Source: Deltaproteobacteria bacterium (lineage in GTDB: Bacteria > Myxococcota_A > Polyangia > Nannocystales > Nannocystaceae). From it: a stretch of 64,000 nucleotides of DNA. Below are positions 19,132 through 26,510 of this stretch, piece by piece; positions within the stretch are counted from its first letter, which is position 1; every line of letters starts with the position of its first letter. A program made the translations under genes and the position numbers. Under the pieces are notes generated by a model. That model was not told where the DNA came from, did no database searches, and saw only the letters and a program-made list of their open reading frames with translations. The stretch covers positions 496,001 through 560,000 of the forward strand of contig JADJEE010000001.1 in the NCBI GenBank assembly GCA_016709225.1, written 5' to 3'.

Positions 19132-20508
19132 TCAGCCCGCCGGTGGGCAGTACGTGTTGCTGAGCGCGTGGCCGGTCATGTCCGAGTACGAGTACGGCCC
19201 GCTCAGGCCGTTGTAGCTGCCGACCAGTGCGCCGGTCTCCGGGTTGACCTTGTGGGCAGCGTTGTCGACCGCCCACAGGTAGCCGTCGACGTCGATCGCG
19301 ACGCCCTTCACGGTCTGGCCGTTGACGAACGAGACCCCGGTGGTGAGCGTGGCCATGTCGATCGACACCGCGCCGCCGTCGACGGCGACCCACATCTGAT
19401 TGTCGGGGCCCTCGACGATGCCGCCCAGGCTCAGCACGCCGCCCATCACCGGCTCCCACGTCTCGGTCGCGACCACGAAGCGCGCCGCGGTCGCGCCCAG
19501 CGTCGAGCTGACCCACACGTCGCCGAGGTGATCGACGGTGATGCCGTAGGGCGCGATGCCGGCGGGAATCGGCCACAGCTGCACCGTGAGGTCGTCGATG
19601 TCGACGCGCGCCAGCTGGTTGTTGAAGCTGATCGCGCCCATCGGCGTGAAGAAGAGGTTGCCCTGCGCATCGACGGCGCCGCCGTAGGCCCCGAGCTGGA
19701 TGCCAGGGAAGTCGTCGACCGGCACCGACTGCACGATCGAGCCGTCGTCGCCGTTGACCAAGGTCGCGATCACACCACCGGCGCCACCGATGCCCGGTGC
19801 GATGCCCGGGGTCGCGCTCATCACCGTCCACACGTTCTCACCGGCCGACTCGCAGGTGTCGCGCGACAGCGTGCCCGGCGTCCACGCCACCGGTCGTTGG
19901 TTGGTGGTCGAGAACGGCACGTACCACGCGCGGCACTCCTCGACGTCCCAGCCCAGCACGTTGTTGGCGCCCAGCGAGGTCTGGATGCCGGGCATGCCGT
20001 TGCTCTCCTGGCATTTGCTGGTGTCGCCGTAGAACTTCACGAGCCCGCCGTGACGGTTGGCGATCGCGACGTCGCCCGAGAGGCTCACCGAGGTGCGCGA
20101 GGGGTTGCCGACGCCGTCGGGGCGCGTGATGTAGCGACCCTCCTCCTCGAGCGTGCGGGTGTTGACCTTCGAGACCGTGCCCTCGTCGGCGTTGGCGATC
20201 CAGATGTACTGGTAGCCGCAGCCGCAGCTGTCGGACAGATCGGTGTCGCCGACGGCGACGTCGAAGATCGGATCACCCGAGTCGGCCGTCGCTGCGCCGG
20301 AGCTGCTGCCGGTGCCGCCCGAGGCCGAGACGCTGCCGCTGTCGGCCGCGCTCGCCGAGCCGCTCGCCGACATCGAGGCCGACGCCGAGCCCGACTCTGC
20401 GGTGGCGTCGCCGCCCTGATCCCACACGCTCGATGCATCGTCCCCGCAGGCCGCGATGGCCAGCGTGCACGCGAACATCCCCCACGAAGCGCTGCGCGTC
20501 GTCGTCAT
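19132..20508 (-). CDS. Beta-propeller lipoprotein (NHL/SMP-30-like)
   Basis: ATG 20508 follows a GGGGGAT ribosome site and gives 458 residues. The signal peptide ends in LAIAAC (lipobox). A Ser/Ala/Gly-rich linker runs to about residue 75. The remainder contains repeated units such as VWVSSTLG, MWVAVDGG and LWAVDNAA, each a D-x-x-G-x-[LV]-W-type strand pair typical of NHL or SMP-30-like beta-propellers. A short CGCG motif lies just before the first blade. It is probably on the cell surface, but the ligand is unknown. Confidence 0.8.
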   Translation of the reverse strand: MTTTRSASWGMFACTLAIAACGDDASSVWDQGGDATAESGSASASMSASGSASAADSGSVSASGGTGSSSGAATADSGDPIFDVAVGDTDLSDSCGCGYQYIWIANADEGTVSKVNTRTLEEEGRYITRPDGVGNPSRTSVSLSGDVAIANRHGGLVKFYGDTSKCQESNGMPGIQTSLGANNVLGWDVEECRAWYVPFSTTNQRPVAWTPGTLSRDTCESAGENVWTVMSATPGIAPGIGGAGGVIATLVNGDDGSIVQSVPVDDFPGIQLGAYGGAVDAQGNLFFTPMGAISFNNQLARVDIDDLTVQLWPIPAGIAPYGITVDHLGDVWVSSTLGATAARFVVATETWEPVMGGVLSLGGIVEGPDNQMWVAVDGGAVSIDMATLTTGVSFVNGQTVKGVAIDVDGYLWAVDNAAHKVNPETGALVGSYNGLSGPYSYSDMTGHALSNTYCPPAG

Positions 20509-20544
20509 CGATCCCCCGGTCGTCCACCCGCGTCGGCGCGCGTT

Positions 20545-20580
20545 CGACCCCGGCACCGTAACAGTGGAACGCCGGGGTCG
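20545..20580. promoter_or_regulatory. Perfect 10-bp inverted repeat upstream of the propeller lipoprotein
   Basis: CGACCCCGGC at 20545-20554 and GCCGGGGTCG at 20571-20580 are exact inverted copies around 16 bases. The element is 37 bases upstream of the lipoprotein start and 87 bases after the previous gene on the same strand. It could be an operator, a leader hairpin or part of a terminator, though no T run follows on the coding strand. Confidence 0.4.
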
Positions 20581-20666
20581 CAAAAGGGTCGGGCCCCTGG
20601 GTTCGCTCACGTGGAAGCCCGTGTCGGCCGGGAACCTCGAGGGCGCGATCGGCAACCTGCGCGTCG

Positions 20667-21242
20667 TCAGGTGCGCCCGCGGGGGCGGCCGGGCGTCGCG
20701 AGCCACGACTCGTCGGCCCGCGCGGCGCGGGTGCCGAGCACCGCGACGTCGGCGAAGCGCAGCGCGGTGGCGTGCTCGGGGTCGAACACGAACTCGCGCA
20801 GGGTCGCCTCGAACTCGACCACGCAGGCGGGGTGGGGCGCACACTGGCGGGCGAGGGCGGCGACGCCGGCGTCGTCGAGCTCGAGCTGCGGCATCCAGCC
20901 CTGCTGGATGCGGTGATCGGTCACGCGGGCGTGGTCGAACGGCGCGAGGTGACAGCTGCCGGCGTCGCGGCACAGCGGGGCCACGAACGCGGCCTCCCAG
21001 CGCACGCGCACGCCCTGCCAGGCCGCCCGCACGCGTCCCATCGCGGCGCCGTCGCGCGCGAGCGCGTTGCCCTGCGTGCCCTCGATGTCGCCGAGCAGTG
21101 CGTACTGATCGCGGCCGTCGATCGTGACGACCGCAGCGGTGGGCTCGGGCTCTGCCTCCGCGGGCACCGACTCGCGCGCGACGCCATCGGTGCACGCGCC
21201 CAGCAACAGCGCCGTCAGCAGGACGTGTCGTGTCGTGCTCAT
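20667..21242 (-). CDS. Lipoprotein of unknown function
   Basis: The 191-residue protein starts at an ATG that overlaps the stop of the upstream TPR lipoprotein gene (ATGA), with GGGGAGG as a ribosome site just ahead. The signal peptide ends in LLLGAC (lipobox). The mature part has a strand-rich domain with four Cys residues in two pairs (CRDAGSC and CAPHPAC) that probably form disulfides. I do not recognise the family. Tight coupling suggests it works with the TPR lipoprotein, perhaps in one envelope complex. Confidence 0.75.
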   Translation of the reverse strand: MSTTRHVLLTALLLGACTDGVARESVPAEAEPEPTAAVVTIDGRDQYALLGDIEGTQGNALARDGAAMGRVRAAWQGVRVRWEAAFVAPLCRDAGSCHLAPFDHARVTDHRIQQGWMPQLELDDAGVAALARQCAPHPACVVEFEATLREFVFDPEHATALRFADVAVLGTRAARADESWLATPGRPRGRT

Positions 21243-22555
21243 GCCTCCCCCAGCGCGGACGCGAGCGCGTCGGCCAGCAAGGGGTCGACGCCGGCATCGA
21301 GGCTGCGGGCGCGCTGCAGGCCCGCGCGGGCCGCCGCGACGTCGCCACGCGCAGCGTCGATCATCGCCGCGTGCAGCAGCAGCTCGGGATCCTGGGTGCC
21401 GAGTGCCAGCGCCTTCGCACTGGCGGCCTTGGCCTCGTCGAGTCGACCGCTGCGCAGCAGCGCGAGCGCGTGGGTGTCGTGGGCGGCGAGGTTGTTCCGC
21501 GCCGAGCGCTCGCGGGCGGCCAGCTCGAGCGCACGCGCGGGCTCGCGATCGTGCCGCGCGAGCCAGTGCGCCCACGCCCGCGGCTCGGCGCCGACCAGCG
21601 CCAGCGCCTCGCGCTCGCGCAGGGCGGCCTCGTCGCTGCGGCCGGCCTCGACCAGCCAGTCCGACAGCCGCAGCAGATCCTCGGCGCTGCTGCGGCGGGC
21701 CAGCGCGGCCGACAGCTGCCCGATGGCGCCGTCGCGGTCGCCCTTGCGGTGCAGCACGCGGGCGAGCAGCACCTGCGCGGGCCAGTACTCGGGCACCAGG
21801 TGCAGCGCCGCGCGGGCCGATTGCTCGGCCAGATCGATGCGACCGGTGCGCAGATCGATGTCGCCGAGATCGACGAAGCACCACGCGCGCGACTCGGGGT
21901 CGCGCTCGCTGCCGGCATCGATCGCCAGCACGAGGATCTCGCGGGCATCGTCGGCGTCGCCGAGCAGCCAGCGCATGTGGGCCGCGCGATTGTAGCTGCG
22001 CAGATCGGGGCGCAGGTTCATGGCCTGCTGATAGGCATCGATCGCGGGGTCGTAGTCACCCAGCTCGAGCAGCGCGTCGCCCAGCACCAGCGGGCCGCTC
22101 GAGTCGTCGGGATGCGCCGCGATGAACTCGCGGGCGAGCGCGGCCGCGCCGCGGAAGCGGTGCTGATCCTGCAGCACCATCGCCGACAGCAGCAGCGCCT
22201 GGCCGTCGTCGGGGTCGAGCGCCCGCGCGGTCCGCAGCGCGTCCTCGGCGTAGAGTCGGTAGGAGCCATCGCTGGTCTCGCGACCGCGACGCAGCAGCCA
22301 CGTCGCGAGCGCGTCGTAGGCCGCGACGTCGTCGGGGCGTGCCCGCACGGCCGCCTGGGCGGCCGCAATCGCCTGCTCGGTGGTGCCCTCGCCGGGCGCG
22401 TACGAGAGCGCCAGTGCAGCCGCAGGCGCGGCCTCGTCGGGGGGCTCGACGGCCGCGACCGCGGCGGCGACGGGGTCGGACGGCGGGGCGTCGCAGCCGA
22501 GGCCGAGCGCCATCACGGCGGCCAGCGCGAGGGATCGCGGGGAGTGTCGGTCCAT
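21239..22555 (-). CDS. TPR-repeat lipoprotein
   Basis: ATG 22555 gives 438 residues with signal peptide and lipobox LGLGC. From about residue 60 to the end there are about nine degenerate TPR units, each 34 residues, recognisable by A-x-x-L-x-x-G-D/R-x-x-x-A patterns (LLELGDYDPAIDAY, LLRSGRLDEAKAA). TPRs bind partner proteins. The gene shares an ATGA overlap with the next lipoprotein gene and is divergent from a DoxX-like gene across a region with a phased repeat array. A role in envelope assembly is possible but not shown. Confidence 0.82.
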   Translation of the reverse strand: MDRHSPRSLALAAVMALGLGCDAPPSDPVAAAVAAVEPPDEAAPAAALALSYAPGEGTTEQAIAAAQAAVRARPDDVAAYDALATWLLRRGRETSDGSYRLYAEDALRTARALDPDDGQALLLSAMVLQDQHRFRGAAALAREFIAAHPDDSSGPLVLGDALLELGDYDPAIDAYQQAMNLRPDLRSYNRAAHMRWLLGDADDAREILVLAIDAGSERDPESRAWCFVDLGDIDLRTGRIDLAEQSARAALHLVPEYWPAQVLLARVLHRKGDRDGAIGQLSAALARRSSAEDLLRLSDWLVEAGRSDEAALREREALALVGAEPRAWAHWLARHDREPARALELAARERSARNNLAAHDTHALALLRSGRLDEAKAASAKALALGTQDPELLLHAAMIDAARGDVAAARAGLQRARSLDAGVDPLLADALASALGEA

Positions 22556-22643
22556 GCTGCCCGGCGGTACGGGCGGTGTGCGTGCACGGATCGATGGCGC
22601 CGACATCCAGCGCGGGGCGCCGGCCGCCGCGACGCGTGGCGGC

Positions 22644-22701
22644 TGATCTGCTGGGTGATCCATCCGTGATCTGCCGGCGATCTTGCGGGTGATCTGCCGG
22701 T
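22644..22701. repeat. Five GATC-centred direct repeats spaced 11-12 bases
   Basis: GATC occurs at 22645, 22657, 22668, 22679 and 22691, inside an imperfect unit close to TGATCTGCCGG. The spacings are 12, 11, 11 and 12 bases, so every copy faces almost the same side of the DNA helix. The array lies in the 170-base region between the divergent TPR lipoprotein and DoxX-like genes and may be a cluster of binding sites for one regulator. Confidence 0.7.
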
Positions 22702-22717
22702 CGCTGCGCCGCGTATG

Positions 22718-22733
22718 CCTGCCAGATGGCAGG
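22718..22733. promoter_or_regulatory. 16-bp palindrome over the DoxX-like start codon
   Basis: CCTGCCA-GA-TGGCAGG is a perfect inverted repeat with seven-base arms, and the start ATG (22726-22728) is inside it. It could bind a dimeric repressor, or fold in the message and hide the start codon. Confidence 0.5.
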
Positions 22734-23193
22734 TCCATGGCGAGGGCTCGTGCACCTGCCGCTGGCGTCGCTGTGGGCGGTGGCCGGCCTGGCCCACTTC
22801 ACCCACGCGGGCTTCTTCGCCGCGATCGTGCCGCCATGGCTGCCGGCGCCACTGCTGGTGGTGTGGGTCTCGGGCGTGGTCGAGCTGAGCAACGCGGCGG
22901 CGTTGCTGCACCCGCGCACGCGCAGGCTCGGCGGCTGGTGCAGCGTGGTCACGCTGCTGGCGGTGTGGCCCGCGAACTGGCACCACGCGCTGCACGGGAT
23001 CGATCCCGAGCTCGTGGTGCCGCCGGTCATGCGCGACACCACCATCGCGTGGCTGCGAGTGCCGCTGCAGCTGCCGCTGGTCGCGTGGGCGTGGGCGCTC
23101 ACGCGGACCCCGGCGCGGGCTCAGCCCTCGGGCTCGGTGGACGGCACGCCGGTGGGATCGCAGCCCCAGCCGAAGTTGTCGATGAACGCGTAG
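22726..23193 (+). CDS. DoxX-like membrane protein
   Basis: A 155-residue protein with four hydrophobic segments (about 8-30, 40-62, 70-90 and 105-125). The opening GLVHLPLASLWAVAGLAHFTHAGFF and the PPWLPAP turn are the usual start of small DoxX/YphA-type membrane proteins, whose function is poorly known. The last 26 codons overlap the 3' end of the opposite-strand lipoprotein gene by 73 bases, so the hydrophilic C-terminal tail may be species-specific. The start codon lies in a palindrome, and a phased repeat array precedes it. Confidence 0.75.
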   Translation: MAGPWRGLVHLPLASLWAVAGLAHFTHAGFFAAIVPPWLPAPLLVVWVSGVVELSNAAALLHPRTRRLGGWCSVVTLLAVWPANWHHALHGIDPELVVPPVMRDTTIAWLRVPLQLPLVAWAWALTRTPARAQPSGSVDGTPVGSQPQPKLSMNA

Positions 23194-24308
23194 CTGTCGA
23201 GGATCGAGTCCGAGAGATCGAAGATCGCGAACGCGACCGTGATGTGCTCGCCCGGCATCACGCCCGCGGTGGTGGTGAGCCAGTCGGTGCCGGCGTGCTG
23301 GCGCATGCAGGTGCCGCTGAACTCGGGCGCGTTGCCGCCATCGTCCTTGTACTGCAGGAAGCCGGCGTTGAGCGAGATGGGGTTGCCCATCGCGTCGAAC
23401 GAGACGTTGCCGGTCCACAGCTCCGACTCGAGCCAACCGATGTACATGTCGTTGAACTGCGATCCGAAGTAGACCGGGTACTCGACCGAGAAGAACGCGA
23501 AGTCGTAGCTCAACGAGATGACGTCCGGCGGCACGTCGACCTCGAAGCGCAGCTCGACGTAGTCCTCGGCGCTGCCGCCCTGCGAGAACTGCTCGTGGAT
23601 CGTGTTCGAGCAGTCGCCGGTGCCGATCAGCGCGGCGTTGGTGCTGCAGTCGCCGCCGACATCCTCGGTCTGGATCGGCGCGGGCAGGGTGCCCCCGGGA
23701 TCGTAGTTGCCGAGGTCGTCGTTGCAGTGGGTCGGGAACGCGTTGCTGTCGCCGTTGGGGGTCGTCAGGTCGAGATCGGCGACCAGCCCCGAGCCGATGA
23801 CGGCGTAGAGGCTGCCCTCGCGGGGCGCGAAGGTGTTGGTGCCGCCGAAGGCGCTGCGCAGGCCGATCGCGCCGCCGGGTCCCTGGCTGCTGGTCTGCAC
23901 CTGCAGCTCGCCGGGGCAGTTGAGGCCCATGGCGCGGAACGGATCGGTGGTGCCGGCGTCGCACGGCACGTGATCGGGGATCGTGCACTCGCAGTCGGCG
24001 GTGCCGCAGCCGCCGTCGTCCGGCGATGCGCCGCTGCCATCGCCGTCGCCGAGGTCGAACTTGGGTCCCGGACCGCCGCCGCCGGTCACGTCGTCGTCGG
24101 TGCCGACCCCGGCCGAGCTGTCTTCGCCGCCGGTGCTGGATCCCGGTGCGCCCGCGTCGTCGGCGGCGCTGGCGATGCCGACCGAGCCGCCCACGCCCCC
24201 GCGGCCGATGCCGTCGGCCGAGCACGCGAGCATCGTCGCGATCGCGGGCGCGCCCACGCTCGCGATCCGGCAGGTCGGGCGCGCGAGACGTCGCGTTCGA
24301 TCGATCAT
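23121..24308 (-). CDS. Choice-of-anchor-L domain lipoprotein
   Basis: ATG 24308, five bases after GAGGTG, gives 395 residues. The signal peptide is Arg-rich and leads to MLAC at about residue 29 (lipobox). A Gly/Asp/Ser linker runs to about residue 95, then a Cys-rich patch (CGTADCECTIPDHVPC). From about 125 the sequence has the hallmarks of the choice-of-anchor-L domain: SYDFAFFSVEYP, GNPISLNAGFLQYKDDGG, AGTDWLTTTAGVMPGE and a terminal YAFIDNFGWGCDP. Such domains occur in surface proteins of myxobacteria; the ligand is unknown. It converges on, and overlaps, the DoxX-like gene. Confidence 0.85.
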   Translation of the reverse strand: MIDRTRRLARPTCRIASVGAPAIATMLACSADGIGRGGVGGSVGIASAADDAGAPGSSTGGEDSSAGVGTDDDVTGGGGPGPKFDLGDGDGSGASPDDGGCGTADCECTIPDHVPCDAGTTDPFRAMGLNCPGELQVQTSSQGPGGAIGLRSAFGGTNTFAPREGSLYAVIGSGLVADLDLTTPNGDSNAFPTHCNDDLGNYDPGGTLPAPIQTEDVGGDCSTNAALIGTGDCSNTIHEQFSQGGSAEDYVELRFEVDVPPDVISLSYDFAFFSVEYPVYFGSQFNDMYIGWLESELWTGNVSFDAMGNPISLNAGFLQYKDDGGNAPEFSGTCMRQHAGTDWLTTTAGVMPGEHITVAFAIFDLSDSILDSYAFIDNFGWGCDPTGVPSTEPEG

Positions 24309-24596
24309 CGTCGCACCTCGGTTCGTGGTTGGCGGTCGCGTCGGCGCATCCGCGCTCGTCGCGGTGCATCGATCGTTCCATCGCCGCCCCGTGGCCGCGC
24401 GGTGCGGGCACCCGCCAGCGATGACGCGCGGCAGCAGCGTCGGCGTGCGCCGTGGCCGGGGTCGTCGCACGGTCGCGAGGCCCGCCGGCGCGCACGCGCT
24501 TGGGCACCCTGCATGGGCGACTTGCACCGTCGCTGCGCCGCGGCGACCGGAGTCAGCGTGCACGGACCCCGCGACGCAGGCATGATCGCGGCAGCC
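24309..24596. other. Gene-free divergent region
   Basis: These 288 bases separate the divergent choice-of-anchor-L and DUF4169 genes. I find no coding frame with convincing start, codon use or domain on either strand, and no clear promoter boxes or repeats. Confidence 0.4.
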
Positions 24597-24857
24597 ATGG
24601 CGGACGTCATCAAGCTGGGCAAGGCCCGCAAGGCCCGCGCGCAGGCGCAGGCGCGCGCGCAGGCCGACGCCAACGCGGCGCGACACGGCCGCACCAAGGC
24701 CGAGCGTGGGCGGCTGCGAGCCGAGGCCGAGCGCGCCGATGCCCGCCACGAGGGCCATCGCCGCGGACCGGTGATCGTGCCGGCCCCTGCGGCCGAAGGC
24801 GGCGACGCGGGGCCCGACGCGGCGACGCCCCCGGACGACGGCGACGGCCCCACGTAG
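24597..24857 (+). CDS. DUF4169 family protein
   Basis: The 86-residue protein begins MADVIKLGKARKARAQA and continues with a highly charged Arg/Ala helix containing RHGRTKAERGRLRAEAER. This closely matches the small DUF4169 family (typically starting MAEVINLR..RK and carrying an RFGRTK..K motif). The function of the family is unknown. The last 25 residues are acidic and low complexity. ATG 24582 is a possible earlier start, adding five residues. It is likely cytoplasmic, with strong coiled-coil character. Confidence 0.78.
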   Translation: MADVIKLGKARKARAQAQARAQADANAARHGRTKAERGRLRAEAERADARHEGHRRGPVIVPAPAAEGGDAGPDAATPPDDGDGPT

Positions 24858-25004
24858 GCCGCGGGCGACGGGACGTCGGCGGCCGACGCGACGTCGACCG
24901 CGCGACGCCACGCTTGGAAACCTCCGCGGCCGCTGGTGCGTATTGGCAGCGACCTCGAATCGTCGCAGGGGCGAAAGCTTCGCAGGGCGACGGGCGTTGA
25001 GGCC

Positions 25005-25271
25005 ATGAACCCGCTCGGACACGCCATGCGCAAGACCATCACCTGGGGAGCCATCGTGGGCGTCGCGCTCGGCGCGACGATCACGTTCGCGCTCGCGAAG
25101 GGTTGGTTGCCGCTGCCGGCCTCGGGTTCCGCCGCCGCGCAGGATGAACGCCGCGCGTCGCACTCGGCGGTGATCGAGTCGCCGGCGATCCCCGAGCCGT
25201 CGCGACCGCTGCGGCCCGGCGGTGTTCGCCTGGGTGAGGCGCTGCAGGCGGCCGCGGGCGCGCGCAGCTGA
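25005..25271 (+). CDS. Small single-pass membrane protein, unknown function
   Basis: From ATG 25005, preceded by GAGG, this 88-residue product has one clear membrane segment (about 12-32, WGAIVGVALGATITFALAKG) followed by a Pro/Ser/Arg-rich tail. No family is recognised. It ends seven bases before the 3' end of the convergent CHAD gene. It is likely but not certain to be a gene, as the frame and signal-like helix are the only evidence. Confidence 0.5.
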   Translation: MNPLGHAMRKTITWGAIVGVALGATITFALAKGWLPLPASGSAAAQDERRASHSAVIESPAIPEPSRPLRPGGVRLGEALQAAAGARS

Positions 25272-25278
25272 CCCGAGT

Positions 25279-26373
25279 TCAGCGCGACGCCCCGACCGAA
25301 AGCTGGCTGCGGGCGCTCGCGAGCTCCTGCGACAGCGTCTCCCACGCGGCGGCGCGGGCCTGCTGGGCGGCCTGACGCGCCGGCTCCAGCCCGCGGGCGA
25401 GGGCATAGCGACGGTGGGCGAGCGCGCGATCGATGCGACGACGCAGCAGCGCCTGCCACAGCACGTGGTCACGGTGGCGGCCGATGACCGACTGCAGGCG
25501 CCGGCACCACGGCAGCACCGACGCGGCGCCAGGTGGCGCGAGCTCGCCGGCGAACTCGAGGCCGTAGCGCAGGCGCCTCGCCGCGATGCGCAGCTCGTGC
25601 AGTGGTTCGACATCGAGGTCGCCGTACGCCGCCGCGACCCGCTCGCGCAGCGCGAGCACGGCGCCGTCGTACCACTGCTGCACGCGCGAGCGCGCGTGTG
25701 CCTCGTCGGTCCACCACGGCTCGAGCGCGCGATGCAACGCCGCGAGTGCGGCATCGATCGCCGCCGCGTCGTCCCGTGATGCGTGCCGTGTGACCGCACG
25801 ACGGCGTCGTGCCTCGAGCCAGGCCTGCAGTTCGTCGAGCGCCGCCCGCTCGAGCGCGCCGAGATCCGCGTCGCCGCAGGCGTGCACGTGCTCGCGGATC
25901 GCCGCGCTCGCGAGGTCGCGATCGCGGACGTCACCGAGACCGCGCCCGAGTCGACGCAGCGCGCGATCGACCGGCGCGTCGTCGCCATCGTCGACCCACG
26001 ACGCGACCAGTCGTAGGCGCCGGATCGCGATGCGACGGCGGCGGACGGCGGTCGCACTCGGCCCCGTCGCCTCGTCGGCCTCGGGCTCGGCGGGGATCGG
26101 GATGCGGGCCTCGTAGTGGGCGAGGTGGGCCCGTGCGGCCGCGGCCCACGATGGGCCGGACGGCGCGGGCACGGCCTCGCCGGCGGGTGTGCGCGCCGGC
26201 GTCTCGGCCGGTGGCGCCGCATCGGTCCGCGGCGGTGGCGTCGCAGGTGCAGCGCCCGCGGCGGACCCGTCGCTGCGCTGCTGCCAGGCCGACCAGCTGC
26301 GCGCGCCCAGCTCGAGGAGCGCCGAAACGGCGCGCGTGGCGAGCCCACGCGCAGGTGGCGTAAGCCCTGCCAT
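25279..26373 (-). CDS. CHAD domain protein
   Basis: The 364-residue protein has a low-complexity Ala/Pro/Thr-rich N-terminus to about residue 75 and then a helical CHAD domain. Typical CHAD elements are the first basic helix (RRRIAIRRLRLVASWV), LHELRIAARRLRYGLEFA, and LQSVIGRHRDHVLW near the end; the many His and Arg residues bind polyphosphate. Many CHAD proteins localise to polyphosphate granules. No CYTH domain is fused and no ppk gene is near. It is divergent from the HDOD-GGDEF gene, and a short inverted repeat (AAAGCG-7-CGCTTT, 26398-26416) lies in the shared region. Confidence 0.87.
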   Translation of the reverse strand: MAGLTPPARGLATRAVSALLELGARSWSAWQQRSDGSAAGAAPATPPPRTDAAPPAETPARTPAGEAVPAPSGPSWAAAARAHLAHYEARIPIPAEPEADEATGPSATAVRRRRIAIRRLRLVASWVDDGDDAPVDRALRRLGRGLGDVRDRDLASAAIREHVHACGDADLGALERAALDELQAWLEARRRRAVTRHASRDDAAAIDAALAALHRALEPWWTDEAHARSRVQQWYDGAVLALRERVAAAYGDLDVEPLHELRIAARRLRYGLEFAGELAPPGAASVLPWCRRLQSVIGRHRDHVLWQALLRRRIDRALAHRRYALARGLEPARQAAQQARAAAWETLSQELASARSQLSVGASR

Positions 26374-26510
26374 CGTCGCGGGCGCGAGCCTACCAAGAAA
26401 GCGTTCGGGGCGCTTTGCGACGGCCCGCGAATGGGCTCAAGCGCCAGGCATTGCCGTCCGAACAAACCCGTACGACGCGAGCTCTTGCCCGGGCCCGCGC
26501 ACCCTCGCCA

